A stretch of DNA of 64,000 nucleotides. Origin: Bradyrhizobium lablabi. Its GTDB lineage: Bacteria > Pseudomonadota > Alphaproteobacteria > Rhizobiales > Xanthobacteraceae. The stretch spans positions 227,078 to 291,077 of the forward strand of contig NZ_LLYB01000134.1 in the NCBI RefSeq assembly GCF_001440475.1, written 5' to 3'. A model generated the notes under the pieces. That model was not told where the DNA came from, did no database searches, and saw only the letters and a program-made list of their open reading frames with translations. The position numbers and the translations under genes were made by a program. Below are positions 33,592 to 42,644 of this stretch, piece by piece. How positions within the stretch are numbered: position 1 is the first letter of the stretch; each line of letters starts with the position of its first letter.

Positions 33592-34296
33592 TCACAGCCC
33601 CAGATACGCCCTCCTTACATCCGGATTGACGCGAATGTCCGCCGCACTCCCCTGCATCAGCACGCGCCCGGTCTGGAGAATGTAGGCGCGGTCGGCGATT
33701 TCCAGGCACTCCGACATGCGCTGCTCGACGATCAGCACGGTCATGCCGGCATCGCGGATGCGCTTCACCGCCTGGAAGATTTCGTCGACCAGTTTTGGCA
33801 TGATGCCTTGCGACGGCTCGTCCAGCATCAGGAGCCGCGGGCGCGTCATCAGGGCGCGGCCGATGGCGAGCATCTGCTGCTCGCCGCCGGAGAGCGTTTC
33901 GGCGCGCTGCTCCAGCCGCTCCTGCAGGCGCGGAAACAGCTTGAACACGAGATCGAGCGGCGCTTCGCGGTCGGCCTCGCCGCGATAGAGGTAGCTGCCG
34001 AGGCGCAGATTGTCGCGCACCGACAGGCGCGGAAACAGCCGACGGTTTTCCGGCACATAGGCGATGCCGCGCGAGGTGATGACGTGCTGCGCCATGCCGT
34101 CGATGCGGGTGCCGTCGAACGACACCGTGCCGGAGCGCGGGCGCTCGGCACCGGCAATCGATTTCAACAGCGTCGACTTGCCGGCCCCGTTGGCGCCGGC
34201 GACGCAGACGATCTCGCCTTTCTCCACCTCGATCGAGACCGCCGAGATCGCGACCAGGCCCTGATAGGCGGTGGTGACTTCATGCACCGACAGCAT
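33592..34296 (-). CDS. livF: branched-chain-amino-acid-type ABC transporter ATP-binding protein LivF
   Basis: This is an ATPase subunit of 234 residues on the cytoplasmic face of a Liv-type ABC importer. The Walker A motif GANGAGKST is near 36-44, the signature LSGGEQQM near 135-142, and Walker B LLMLDEPSQGI near 155-165. The FEYENRRLF-type region YVPENRRLFPRLSVRDNL is typical of LivF. Its start codon lies 17 bp inside the livG end, so they are translationally coupled. It is the last gene of the minus-strand transporter unit. Confidence 0.94.
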   Translation of the reverse strand: MLSVHEVTTAYQGLVAISAVSIEVEKGEIVCVAGANGAGKSTLLKSIAGAERPRSGTVSFDGTRIDGMAQHVITSRGIAYVPENRRLFPRLSVRDNLRLGSYLYRGEADREAPLDLVFKLFPRLQERLEQRAETLSGGEQQMLAIGRALMTRPRLLMLDEPSQGIMPKLVDEIFQAVKRIRDAGMTVLIVEQRMSECLEIADRAYILQTGRVLMQGSAADIRVNPDVRRAYLGL

Positions 34297-35014
34297 GACG
34301 GTCTCCCAGATAGGCGGTGATGACTTTCGGATCGCGGACGACGTCGGCGGGCTTGCCCTCGACCAGCACCTTGCCGAGATCGAGCACGATCGCGCGGTCG
34401 ACCAGCGGCATCACGATCTCCATGACATGCTCGACCATCAGCACGGTGACGCCGGTATCCCGCACCTTGCGCACCAGTTCGACGCCGGTCTTGGCTTCGA
34501 CAGGCGTCAGTCCCGTGAGCACTTCGTCGAGCAGCAGCAGCTTCGGCTCGGTCGCCAGCGCCCGCGCCACTTCGAGCCGACGCTTCTCGGACGGCACCAG
34601 ATCGCTCGCCAGCACATTGGCGCGCGGGCCGAGGCCGCAGAATTCCAGCACCTCATGTGCCTTGCGGCGGGCATCGCGCATCACGGTGCTGCGCACCAGC
34701 GCGCCGACGATGACGTTGTCGATGACCGTCATGGTCTCGAAACTCTTGACCACCTGAAAGGTGCGGCCGACGCCGCGCTGGCAACGTTCGGCGGCCGGCA
34801 ATGCGGTGACATCCTCGCCGTCGAAGATGATCGAGCCTTGGGTCGGCGGCAGCACGCCCGCGATCAGGTTGAACAGCGTCGACTTGCCCGCACCGTTCGG
34901 GCCGATCAGGCCGACGATCTCGCCGCGCCCGACCGAGATCGAGACGTCGCTGTTGGCGATCAGGCCGCCAAAGCGCTGCCAGACGCCGCGGGTTTCCAGC
35001 AAGGGCGTCGTCAT
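34280..35014 (-). CDS. livG: branched-chain-amino-acid-type ABC transporter ATP-binding protein LivG
   Basis: This is the second ATPase, of 244 residues: Walker A GPNGAGKST near 38-46, the signature in DLVPSEKRRLEVARAL (replacing the usual LSGGQ with a degenerate form), and Walker B LLLLDEVLTGL. VGRTFQVVKSFETMTVIDNV is typical of LivG. The ATG at 35012-35014 (MTTPLLETRG) overlaps the end of livM by 4 bp, so the apparent longer frame upstream is not used. Confidence 0.93.
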   Translation of the reverse strand: MTTPLLETRGVWQRFGGLIANSDVSISVGRGEIVGLIGPNGAGKSTLFNLIAGVLPPTQGSIIFDGEDVTALPAAERCQRGVGRTFQVVKSFETMTVIDNVIVGALVRSTVMRDARRKAHEVLEFCGLGPRANVLASDLVPSEKRRLEVARALATEPKLLLLDEVLTGLTPVEAKTGVELVRKVRDTGVTVLMVEHVMEIVMPLVDRAIVLDLGKVLVEGKPADVVRDPKVITAYLGDRHAVGA

Positions 35015-36018
35015 CGAACAGCCTCCTTGCGCCTGGGCGAGAGCAGTCCAGCCAGGCTCTTGACCGAGAACAGGCCGATCAGCCCCTGCGGGCGCGCCAG
35101 CGAGATCGCGATGATCAGGCCGCCATAGACGATCAAGTCGATACCCTTTCCGGAGCCGCCGACATAGGAGCGCGTCAGTTCGGTGAGCGGGATCAGGATG
35201 ACCGCGCCCAGCATCGGCCCCCACAGCGTGCCGATGCCGCCGAGCACCGCGGGCAACGCCATCAGCAGCGAGAACTGAAAGCCCATGACGCTTTCGGGAT
35301 CGATGTAGGAAACGAACTGCGCATAGAAGCTGCCGCCGACCGCGACCAGGAACGCCGACACCGCCGCCGCGCCCATCTTGGAATTGAATACGACGACGCC
35401 GAGGCTTTCAGCGGCTTCCGGATTGTCCTTCACCGCCCGCCACCAATAGCCCCATTTGGAATCTTCCAGCCACCAGGTGACGAACCAGGCGACACAGGCC
35501 AGCGCCAGCGCGAAGTAGAAATACGGCAGCTTGCTGCGCGGGAATTGGAACTTCAGCCAGCTATCGCCGCGCACCGGGATTTCGATACCCATCGCCGCAC
35601 CGGCCCAATCCCAATTGTGGAACAGCAGCAGTCCGATTTCGGCGATGACGATGGTGGCGATCACGAAGTAGTGGCCGCGCAGTCGGAAACAGGGATAGCC
35701 GAGCGCCATCGCGATCAGCGCGGAGATCACGCCGCCGCCGAGCATGCCGAACCATGGCAGCACGCCGAACTTGGTGAACAGCAGCGCGGTGGTATAGGCG
35801 CCAAGCCCGAAATAGAGCGCATGCCCGAGCGAGATCTGCCCGCAATAGCCGGACAGGATGTTCCAGCTTTGCGACAGCGCGCCCCACATCAGGGTCAGCA
35901 CCATCATGTTCTGGAGGTAGGAGTCCTTGACGAACAGCGGGACGGTGGCCGCGATTGCGGCGAGGACAAAGGCGACGATGAGGTCGCGGCGGCGGCGTTC
36001 TGCGAAAGCGGTATCCAT
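35011..36018 (-). CDS. livM: branched-chain-amino-acid-type ABC transporter permease LivM
   Basis: This integral membrane permease of 335 residues has about nine hydrophobic helices. The conserved NILSGYCGQISLGHALYFGLGAYTTALLF region and the GIGTLWGPMLGAVILIPLTEL segment mark the LivM family. The ATG at 36016-36018 (MDTAFAERR) overlaps the stop of livH by one base, so the two are coupled. An open frame extends well upstream into livH out of frame and is an artefact. It pairs with LivH to form the membrane channel. Confidence 0.94.
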   Translation of the reverse strand: MDTAFAERRRRDLIVAFVLAAIAATVPLFVKDSYLQNMMVLTLMWGALSQSWNILSGYCGQISLGHALYFGLGAYTTALLFTKFGVLPWFGMLGGGVISALIAMALGYPCFRLRGHYFVIATIVIAEIGLLLFHNWDWAGAAMGIEIPVRGDSWLKFQFPRSKLPYFYFALALACVAWFVTWWLEDSKWGYWWRAVKDNPEAAESLGVVVFNSKMGAAAVSAFLVAVGGSFYAQFVSYIDPESVMGFQFSLLMALPAVLGGIGTLWGPMLGAVILIPLTELTRSYVGGSGKGIDLIVYGGLIIAISLARPQGLIGLFSVKSLAGLLSPRRKEAVR

Positions 36019-36896
36019 CACATCGATCCGAACAGGCCGCGCGGGCGGACAAAGACCACAAGGAGATAGACGGCGTAGATGCCGACCGCCTTCAGCGACG
36101 GCGGCAGCAACATCGCAGTGGTGGCCTCGACGAGGCCGACGATGATGCCGCCGGCGAAAGCGCCGAACACGCTGCCGAAGCCGCCGAGCGCCACCGTCAC
36201 ATAGGCGATCAGCGCAAAGGAGGCGCCGACGTCGGGATAGATGTAGAAGAAGATGGCCATGATCGCGCCGGCAAGGCCGACCAGCGCCGCGCCGAGACCC
36301 CAGCCCAGCGCAAACACCTTGTTCTTGTCGATGCCGACCAGCGCCACCGCGCCGGCGTCCTCGCGGGTCGCTTCCAGCGCGCGGCCGAAATCGGTGCGGT
36401 TGATGAAGAGATAGAGCCCGCCGAACGCCGCGATCGCGACCAGCGCGCCGACCAGTTGCGGCACCGGCAGGAAGATGCCGGCCACCGACACCGTCTTGCC
36501 GCCGAGCCATGAATGGGTGACGCTGCGGTAATCCGGCGTGAAGAAATACTGCGTCAGGCCACGCATGACGATGGCCAAACCAAATGTCGAGAAGATCTGC
36601 ACCATCCCGGCATTGGCTTTGGCGCGCACCGCAAAGCGCACGATCAATAGATAGACCACCGCCCCGAACACGAACAGGGCGGCAGCGACCAGCGGCGCCG
36701 ACAGCAAGGGATCGATCGCGAAGAACACGAACAGGAAGAACGTCGCGTACATCGCGATCATCAGGAACTCGCCATGCGCGAAGTTCACGACGTCCATCAG
36801 GCCGAAGATCAGCGCGAGGCCGACGGCGATGAGGCCATAGAGCAGGCCCATGAGGAGACCGCTGGCGAGGCTTTGAATGATGGCGTCGGCTGTCAT
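36018..36896 (-). CDS. livH: branched-chain-amino-acid-type ABC transporter permease LivH
   Basis: This permease of 292 residues has eight or so membrane helices. The start IIQSLASGLLMGLLYGLIAVGLALIFGLMDVVNFAHGEFLMI and the internal TDFGRALEATREDAGAVALVGIDKNKVF are family hallmarks. The substrate-binding protein gene lies upstream, separated by 218 bp that contain a family A repeat, so a separate promoter or transcript processing between them is possible. Confidence 0.95.
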   Translation of the reverse strand: MTADAIIQSLASGLLMGLLYGLIAVGLALIFGLMDVVNFAHGEFLMIAMYATFFLFVFFAIDPLLSAPLVAAALFVFGAVVYLLIVRFAVRAKANAGMVQIFSTFGLAIVMRGLTQYFFTPDYRSVTHSWLGGKTVSVAGIFLPVPQLVGALVAIAAFGGLYLFINRTDFGRALEATREDAGAVALVGIDKNKVFALGWGLGAALVGLAGAIMAIFFYIYPDVGASFALIAYVTVALGGFGSVFGAFAGGIIVGLVEATTAMLLPPSLKAVGIYAVYLLVVFVRPRGLFGSM

Positions 36897-36934
36897 GAAA
36901 GTCGCTCCAGCCCGGAGGCATTACTCTCAACTTT

Positions 36935-37055
36935 CGTCATTGCGAGCCAACGGGTCGGCGCGTAGCGCCGCCCGATGACAGGCTCCGCGAAGCAATCCAT
37001 TCTTTCTTCGTGCGGCACGATGGATTGCTTCGTCGCTACGCTCCTCGCAATGACG
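36935..37055. repeat. Family A palindromic repeat, long variant
   Basis: CGTCATTGCGAG and CTCGCAATGACG ends surround a longer core with an inserted ACGGGTCGGCGCGTAGCGCC stretch and the usual CAATCCATTC/GATGGATTG pair. It lies between livH and its binding-protein gene, inside the putative operon. Confidence 0.88.
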
Positions 37056-37114
37056 AGGGGCGGCAGTCTCTGGCTAGTCGTCACAGTCATATCCCCCGCC
37101 CCCGCGTTCCCGTT

Positions 37115-38359
37115 TTATTTCATCGGCCAAACGGCTTCGGCGATGGCGGCCTGCGGCGGGAAGATGGTGACGAACTTGCCGCCGATATATTGCAGCAGCA
37201 CCGGGTCGGCGTCGTTGTTCTGGCCGAGCTCGTCGAACTTGACGCGCTTCCAGGGCATGATGGTCTGCTCGCCCGGAATGTCGGTCGCGACCAGCGCCTC
37301 GCGGATCTTTTCGCCGTCGGTCGACTTGGCGCGGTTGATGGCATCAGCCATCACCAGGAGCCCCATGAACTGGCGCGAGGTCAGATCGTTGAAATCCTTG
37401 CCCGACTTCTCCTTGAACATGGCGTTGATCTTGCCGACCATCGGCCGCTTGGCGGCGAGGTCGAGCGAGAAGCTGCCGCGCGAGATCACGCCTTCGAGCT
37501 TGTCGCCGACCGCGTCATAGAGCGCCTTTTCGGAGAAGCCGGCGTCCTGCGCCACGATCGCGTTCGGCTTGTAGCCGAGCTCGGCCATGGTCTTCACCAG
37601 CAGGATGCCGTCGGTGGTGTAGCTCGAGGGCATCAGCACGTCGGCATTCGCGGTCTTGAGCTGCTGCACTTCCGCGGACAATGACGGCGAGTTGGAACGG
37701 TACTTGATGTCGGAGATGACCTGGTAGCCGCGCTCGGACGCCAGCTTGAGCTGGGTGTTGGCGGAGTCGGTGCCGAAGATGGTGTCTTCGTGGAACAGCG
37801 ACAGCGTGTCTATCTTCGTGCCCTTCTTCTTCATCGCGTCGAAAAAGCTGAACATCGCCGCCGAGAACATCTCGTCATGGGGCGCGGCGCGGAAATAGAA
37901 TTTGAGGCCGCGCTTGTGCAGGCTCGGCGAGGAATTGTCCGCCGAGATGAACGGGACCTGGTAGCGCTCGCAGATCTGGCTGACGGTGACCGCGACCGCG
38001 CTCTGATAGGTGCCGACGACGGCGCAGACCTTTTCCTGGGTGATCAGGCGCTCGGTCTCGGCGCGGCCTTTCTGCGGATCGGCCTGGTGATCGGCGAAGA
38101 CGAGGCGGACCTTGGCGCCGCCGAGGCCGGGCAAGCCCTCGCCCTTCGCCAGCGGCAGATCGAAATCGTGGTCCTTGTTGATGATGTCGAGCGCGGTCTC
38201 GAACGACTTCTGCGCATCGACGCCCATCTGCGCGCTGGCGCCGGAGAATGGATAGATCACGCCGATCACGACTTCGGACGTCTGCGCGCGGGCCGCGACA
38301 GGTCCGAGCGCTGCGGCAGCGGTGGCTCCAAGCAGTACATTACGGCGCGTGATGTTCAT
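37115..38359 (-). CDS. Liv-type ABC transporter substrate-binding protein
   Basis: This is a periplasmic type I solute-binding protein of 414 residues. The N-terminus NITRRNVLLGATAAAALGPVAARAQ has a twin-arginine-like signal with RR before a hydrophobic stretch. It is followed by EVVIGVIYPFSGASAQMGVDAQKSFETALDIIN, the family's start, and later VCAVVGTYQSAVAVTVSQICERYQVP. The ligand is not readable. It heads the transporter genes, 83 bp downstream of the DUF1445 gene on the same strand, so it is probably part of a larger unit with livHMGF. Confidence 0.93.
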   Translation of the reverse strand: MNITRRNVLLGATAAAALGPVAARAQTSEVVIGVIYPFSGASAQMGVDAQKSFETALDIINKDHDFDLPLAKGEGLPGLGGAKVRLVFADHQADPQKGRAETERLITQEKVCAVVGTYQSAVAVTVSQICERYQVPFISADNSSPSLHKRGLKFYFRAAPHDEMFSAAMFSFFDAMKKKGTKIDTLSLFHEDTIFGTDSANTQLKLASERGYQVISDIKYRSNSPSLSAEVQQLKTANADVLMPSSYTTDGILLVKTMAELGYKPNAIVAQDAGFSEKALYDAVGDKLEGVISRGSFSLDLAAKRPMVGKINAMFKEKSGKDFNDLTSRQFMGLLVMADAINRAKSTDGEKIREALVATDIPGEQTIMPWKRVKFDELGQNNDADPVLLQYIGGKFVTIFPPQAAIAEAVWPMK

Positions 38360-38442
38360 GGCGATATCCTTATGCTGGATGGCGACTATCGATGAAACGG
38401 GCGATGGTTACGGTAAAGCCTCAATGAGCAGCAGGCGCTGCA

Positions 38443-39264
38443 TCAAAGCACGGCAAGCGCTTTGTTCCTGAGATCGGTCACGAGCATCAATCCGGGCGCG
38501 TGCGTGATCGCAAACGGCACCTTCGCGGCCTGGATGACCGATTGCGGGGTCACGCCGCACGCCCAGAACACCGGAATTTCGTCAGCCTCGACCGGCACCG
38601 GATCGCCGTAGTCGGGCTTGGCGAGATCGGCAATGCCGATCTGTTCGGGAAGACCAATATGAACCGGCGCCCCATGCACCGAGGGGAAGCGCGACGTGAT
38701 CTGCACCGCGCGGATCGCATTGGCGGGCTTGAACGGCCGCATCGTCACCACCATCGGTCCGGCAAAGGGCCCGGCCGGGCTGCAGGCGATATTGGTGCGG
38801 TACATCGGCACGCGCACGTCGCGCTCGATATGGCGGATCGGCAGACCTTCCTCCAGCAGCGCCTCCTCGAACGAGAACGAGCAGCCGAGCACGAAGGCCA
38901 CGAGATCGTCGCGCCAGTGCGCCGTGATGTCGGTTGGCTCCTCTAAGATTTCGCCGTCGCGCCAGATGCGATAGCGCGGCAGGTCGGTGCGGATGTCGAG
39001 GTCGATGCCGAGCGCGGGAATGCGGGGATCGCCGACGTCGGACATGCCGATGATCGGGCACGGCTTGGGATTGAGCTGGCAGAAGCGGTGAAAGGCGCCC
39101 GCGAGTTTTTCCGGCAGGATGGCGAGGTTGCCCTGGACGAAGCCGTTGGCGACGCCTGCGGTGTGATGGGCCATGCCGTTGCGGCAGGCATGGCGGGCCG
39201 CGACGCTCGGCGATAAATCCGCCGTATCCTGACCTTGCCGTTCCGTCCTCGCCAAGCTGGTCAT
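38443..39264 (-). CDS. DUF1445 / putative hydro-lyase (D-glutamate cyclase-like)
   Basis: This soluble enzyme of 273 residues is of the DUF1445 family. The start HACRNGMAHHTAGVANGFVQGNLAILPEKLAGAFHRFCQLNPKPCPII, then the AFVLGCSFSFEEALLEEG segment and YRTNIACSPAGPFAGPMVVTMRPFKP, are typical; members have been named putative hydro-lyase, and relatives act on D-glutamate. The ATG at 39262-39264 has GGGGA with about 6-bp spacing upstream; 39282 and 39294 are alternatives. It begins the minus-strand transporter unit and is divergent from a LysR regulator. Confidence 0.86.
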   Translation of the reverse strand: MTSLARTERQGQDTADLSPSVAARHACRNGMAHHTAGVANGFVQGNLAILPEKLAGAFHRFCQLNPKPCPIIGMSDVGDPRIPALGIDLDIRTDLPRYRIWRDGEILEEPTDITAHWRDDLVAFVLGCSFSFEEALLEEGLPIRHIERDVRVPMYRTNIACSPAGPFAGPMVVTMRPFKPANAIRAVQITSRFPSVHGAPVHIGLPEQIGIADLAKPDYGDPVPVEADEIPVFWACGVTPQSVIQAAKVPFAITHAPGLMLVTDLRNKALAVL

Positions 39265-39384
39265 CGTTGTCCCCGCTTCCATTCTTGTCGACATCTACTC
39301 CCGCATATGGCTATGATAATGTCTAATCGTCTTTTCTAATCAAGTTCAATAAAACAAAATTATCGATCTGCGGGCAGAGGGTGC
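39265..39384. promoter_or_regulatory. divergent control region with a TCTAATC direct repeat
   Basis: The 120 bp between the DUF1445 start and the LysR start are far more AT-rich than the genes. TCTAATC occurs twice, at 39322-39328 and 39335-39341, 13 bp apart, next to TATGATAATG. LysR proteins bind such regions and regulate the divergent gene; the binding site is inferred. Confidence 0.5.
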
Positions 39385-40302
39385 ATGACTGATTTCAAGG
39401 CAATTGAGACTTTCATGTGGGTGGTGACGCTCGGCAGCTTTCGCGGCGCGGCCCAGAAGCTCAACACCACCCAGCCCGCGATCTCGCAACGGATCGCCCA
39501 GCTCGAACGCGAGGTCGGCGTGCGGCTGCTGCAGCGCGACCGCCGCATGGTGTTGCCGACGCCGAGCGGACGGCAATTGATGGTCTATGCCGAGAAACTG
39601 ATCGGGCTGCGCTCGGAGATGCTCGCCGTGGTCGGCGATCGCTCGGCGATGCGCGGCGTGCTGCGACTCGGCGTCGCCGAAACCATCGTGCACACCTGGT
39701 TGTCGCAGCTCATCAAGAGCGTCAATCACGCCTATCCCAACATCTCGCTCGAAATCGAAGTCGACATCACCTCGAATTTGCGGACGCGCCTCTTGGCGCA
39801 GGAGATCGAACTCGCGTTCCTGCTCGGGCCCCTGACGGCGCCGAGCGTCAGCAACCGTGTGCTGTGCGATTATCCGGTCGGGTTCCTCGCCAGCCCCTCG
39901 CTCGGGCTCGGCACCCGCCAGTTGACCGTGCATGATCTCGCGAAATTTCCGATCATCACCTTCCCGCGCAAGACCCCGCCCTATGAGGTCGTGCGCTCGC
40001 TGTTCAACCGGCCGGACCTGCCGCCGATGCGCCTGCATGCCAGCGCCTCGATTGCGACCGTCATTCACATGGCGATCGAGGGCCTCGGCATTGCCGTGAT
40101 TCCGACCGCGATCGTCGAAAGCGAAATGACCGACGGACGGCTGCAATTGCTGTCGACCGACGTGCAACTGCCAAAGCTGACGTTTTCGGCGAGCTGGCTG
40201 GCCTCGCCCGATACCGTCGCCGTGGAACGCGTGGCCGAGCTCGCCGCAAATCTGGCCCGCGGCGGCGTCATTGTTGACGGGCCGCCGCAGGCGCGTCATT
40301 GA
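39385..40302 (+). CDS. LysR family transcriptional regulator
   Basis: This is a regulator of 305 residues. The winged helix-turn-helix near residues 5-62 reads TFMWVVTLGSFRGAAQKLNTTQPAISQRIAQLEREVGVRLLQRD. The co-inducer-binding domain follows from about 90, with VLRLGVAETIVHTWLSQLIKSV. It is divergent from the DUF1445-transporter unit and upstream of the M20 hydrolase and D-2-hydroxyacid dehydrogenase genes, so it is the likely local controller of both. AGAGGG before the ATG is a good ribosome-binding site. Confidence 0.94.
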   Translation: MTDFKAIETFMWVVTLGSFRGAAQKLNTTQPAISQRIAQLEREVGVRLLQRDRRMVLPTPSGRQLMVYAEKLIGLRSEMLAVVGDRSAMRGVLRLGVAETIVHTWLSQLIKSVNHAYPNISLEIEVDITSNLRTRLLAQEIELAFLLGPLTAPSVSNRVLCDYPVGFLASPSLGLGTRQLTVHDLAKFPIITFPRKTPPYEVVRSLFNRPDLPPMRLHASASIATVIHMAIEGLGIAVIPTAIVESEMTDGRLQLLSTDVQLPKLTFSASWLASPDTVAVERVAELAANLARGGVIVDGPPQARH

Positions 40303-40356
40303 AAACGACCGAACAAGAATGAACAAGCGCCTGCCCACCTGATCCCGGAATAGTGC

Positions 40357-41607
40357 ATGACCAAGATCGGCTCCAACCTGCAAATCGATTCCGCCCGGCT
40401 GTGGGGCACGATTCACGAAACCGCCAAATTCGGTGCCACGCCGAAAGGCGGCGTACGGCGGCTGACGCTGGGGCCCGAGGACAAGCAGGTGCGCGACTGG
40501 TTCCGGAACGCCTGCGAGGCTGCAGGGCTGGAAGTGCATGTCGACGCGCTGGGTTCGATGTTCGGTGTGCGCAAGGGCCGCGACATGTCGAAGCCGCCGG
40601 TGGGGCTCGGCTCGCATCTCGACACGCAACCGACCGGCGGCAAATATGACGGCGTGCTCGGCACGCTGGCGGCGCTGGAAGTGGTGCGCACGCTCAACGA
40701 TGCCGGCATCGAAACCGAGACACCGATCTGCGTCTGCAACTGGACCAACGAGGAAGGCTCGCGGTTTGCGCCGGCGATGATGGCCTCCGCCGCCTATGTC
40801 GGCGATTTCACCACCGATGACATTTTGTCGCGCCGGGATGCCGAGGGTGTCACCGTGGCGCAGGCGCTCGACAGCATCGGTTACCGCGGCGATCGGCCGG
40901 TGGGAACGCAGAAATTCTCAGGCTTCGTCGAACTGCACATCGAACAGGGCCCGATCCTGGAGGCCGAGAACAAGACCATCGGCGTCGTCGATTCCGGCCA
41001 GGGCGTGCTGTGGTACGACGGCAAGATCACCGGCTTCGAGAGCCATGCCGGCTCGACCCCGATGCCGCTGCGGCGCGATGCGCTGGCGACGCTGTCGGAA
41101 ATCGTGCTGGCGATGGAAGCAATCGCAAAGAAGCACGGCCCGAAGGCGGTCGGCACCATCGGGGAAGCCGTGATCGCCAATCCCTCACGCAACGTCATTC
41201 CCGGCGAGATCGCCTTCACCGTGGATTGCCGCAGCGCCGATGCCGCGATCATGGATGCACTGGACAGGGATCTGCGTGCGGCGATTGCCGAGATCGCGGC
41301 CCGGCGCAAGGTCGAGGTGCAATTCGACCTGATCTGGCGCAAGCCGCCGACGCATTTCGATCCGAAACTGGTGGATGCGGTGGAGAATGCCGCAAAAATG
41401 CTCGGCTATTCGCACCGGCGCATCACTTCCGGCGCCGGCCACGATGCCTGCAACCTCAACACCGTGATGCCGGCGGCGATGGTGTTCGTGCCCTGCAAGG
41501 ACGGTATCAGCCACAACGAACTCGAAGACGCCACCCAGCCCGATTGCGCGGCGGGCGCCAACGTGCTGATGCATACCGTACTGGCACTGGCCGGCGTCGC
41601 ATCCTGA
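40357..41607 (+). CDS. M20 Zn-dependent hydrolase, allantoate/N-carbamoyl-amino-acid amidohydrolase-like
   Basis: This cytosolic hydrolase of 416 residues belongs to the hydantoinase/carbamoylase branch of the M20 family. Metal ligands are in GLGSHLDTQPTGGKYDGVLG near 84-103 and WTNEEGSRFAPAMMAS near 128-143. The dimerisation domain begins FESHAGSTPMP, and the last ligand is in GAGHDACNLN. It cleaves the ureido or amide bond of N-carbamoyl-amino acids or allantoate. It has no signal peptide, unlike the M20 protein at 5402. It lies between the LysR gene and the D-2-hydroxyacid dehydrogenase gene (29-bp gap). Confidence 0.92.
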   Translation: MTKIGSNLQIDSARLWGTIHETAKFGATPKGGVRRLTLGPEDKQVRDWFRNACEAAGLEVHVDALGSMFGVRKGRDMSKPPVGLGSHLDTQPTGGKYDGVLGTLAALEVVRTLNDAGIETETPICVCNWTNEEGSRFAPAMMASAAYVGDFTTDDILSRRDAEGVTVAQALDSIGYRGDRPVGTQKFSGFVELHIEQGPILEAENKTIGVVDSGQGVLWYDGKITGFESHAGSTPMPLRRDALATLSEIVLAMEAIAKKHGPKAVGTIGEAVIANPSRNVIPGEIAFTVDCRSADAAIMDALDRDLRAAIAEIAARRKVEVQFDLIWRKPPTHFDPKLVDAVENAAKMLGYSHRRITSGAGHDACNLNTVMPAAMVFVPCKDGISHNELEDATQPDCAAGANVLMHTVLALAGVAS

Positions 41608-41636
41608 TATCAAAACAAGAAATGGGGGGAATGCCC

Positions 41637-42551
41637 ATGCGCGGAGTTTTTGTCGACGCCAATGAATCGCTGGCCGTGATCTTCGAACGACTGGAACAGC
41701 CCGGCGATCCCAAGGTGCGGATCAACCGCAATCCCGACATCAGCCCGGAGCAATATCCTGAGATCCTCGACGGCGCCGAAATCGCCATCGTCGATCACAC
41801 CGCGTTGCCGACCGATATCGCGAAGAAATGCGCGGGCCTGAAGCACGTGGTGTTTCTCGGCACCGGCGCGCGCAGCTACATGAGTCCCGACGAGCTCGCC
41901 GAGACCGGCATCCACGTGCACCTGATCAAGGGCTATGGTGATACGGCGGTCGCCGAATGCGCCATCGCGCTGATGTGGGAAGGCGCGCGCGGCCTTGCCA
42001 AGATGGACCGCGGCATCCGCGCCGGCAACTGGCTGCGCGACGACGGGATGCAGCTCACCGGCAAGACGCTCGGCCTGATCGGTTTTGGCGGCATCGCCGC
42101 CGAAGTCGCCCGCATCGCGCTCGGCGCAGGGATGCGCGTGATCGCCTGGAACCGGTCGCCGAAAAAATATCCGAAGGTCGAGTTCCTCGATTTCGACGAA
42201 GTGCTGACCGAGAGCGACGTGGTTTCGATCCATCTGCTGCTGAACGACGAGACGCGCGGCATGATCTCGCGCGCCTGCATCGAGGGGATGAAGCCCGGCG
42301 TCATCCTGGTCAACACCGCGCGCGGCGCCATCGTCGACGAGGAAGCGATGATCGAAGCCCTGAAATCGGGCCATATCCGTCACGCCGGGCTCGACGTTTT
42401 CAACATCGAGCCGCTGCCGGCGGACCATCCGCTGACGGCGCTGCCCAACGTAACGCTATCGGCGCATTCGGCATTCCGCACGCCGGAGGCCAGCGAGAAT
42501 TTGATGAGTGCGGCCTGGGAGCATTGCCGGCGGATCGCGAGGGGAAAGTAG
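41637..42551 (+). CDS. D-2-hydroxyacid dehydrogenase family protein
   Basis: This NAD-dependent dehydrogenase of 304 residues has LGLIGFGGIAAEVARIALGAGMRVIAWNRSP as the Rossmann motif near 140-170. Typical substrate and catalytic regions VNTARGAIVDEEAMIEAL and LSAHSAFRTPEA include the catalytic His. It oxidises or reduces a 2-hydroxyacid/2-oxoacid pair. The ATG at 41637 is preferred because GGGGGA lies 7 bp upstream; the ATGs at 41622 and 41631 are also in frame. It follows the M20 hydrolase gene by 29 bp, so they are probably one transcript. Confidence 0.92.
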   Translation: MRGVFVDANESLAVIFERLEQPGDPKVRINRNPDISPEQYPEILDGAEIAIVDHTALPTDIAKKCAGLKHVVFLGTGARSYMSPDELAETGIHVHLIKGYGDTAVAECAIALMWEGARGLAKMDRGIRAGNWLRDDGMQLTGKTLGLIGFGGIAAEVARIALGAGMRVIAWNRSPKKYPKVEFLDFDEVLTESDVVSIHLLLNDETRGMISRACIEGMKPGVILVNTARGAIVDEEAMIEALKSGHIRHAGLDVFNIEPLPADHPLTALPNVTLSAHSAFRTPEASENLMSAAWEHCRRIARGK

Positions 42552-42644
42552 CCGCAAATCGCTCCTTGCGGGTTTGAACCGGATCCCGAGCCTTTGCGAC
42601 CACAGGAAGCGTGCGCCCTGCCGGTGCGCGCATCCGAGGTTCAC

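Noticed and set aside
35011..36930. Apparent single 639-codon protein joining LivH and LivM
   Set aside because: The upstream part is the livH region read out of frame. LivM starts at 36018, one base from the livH stop, and livH has its own frame.
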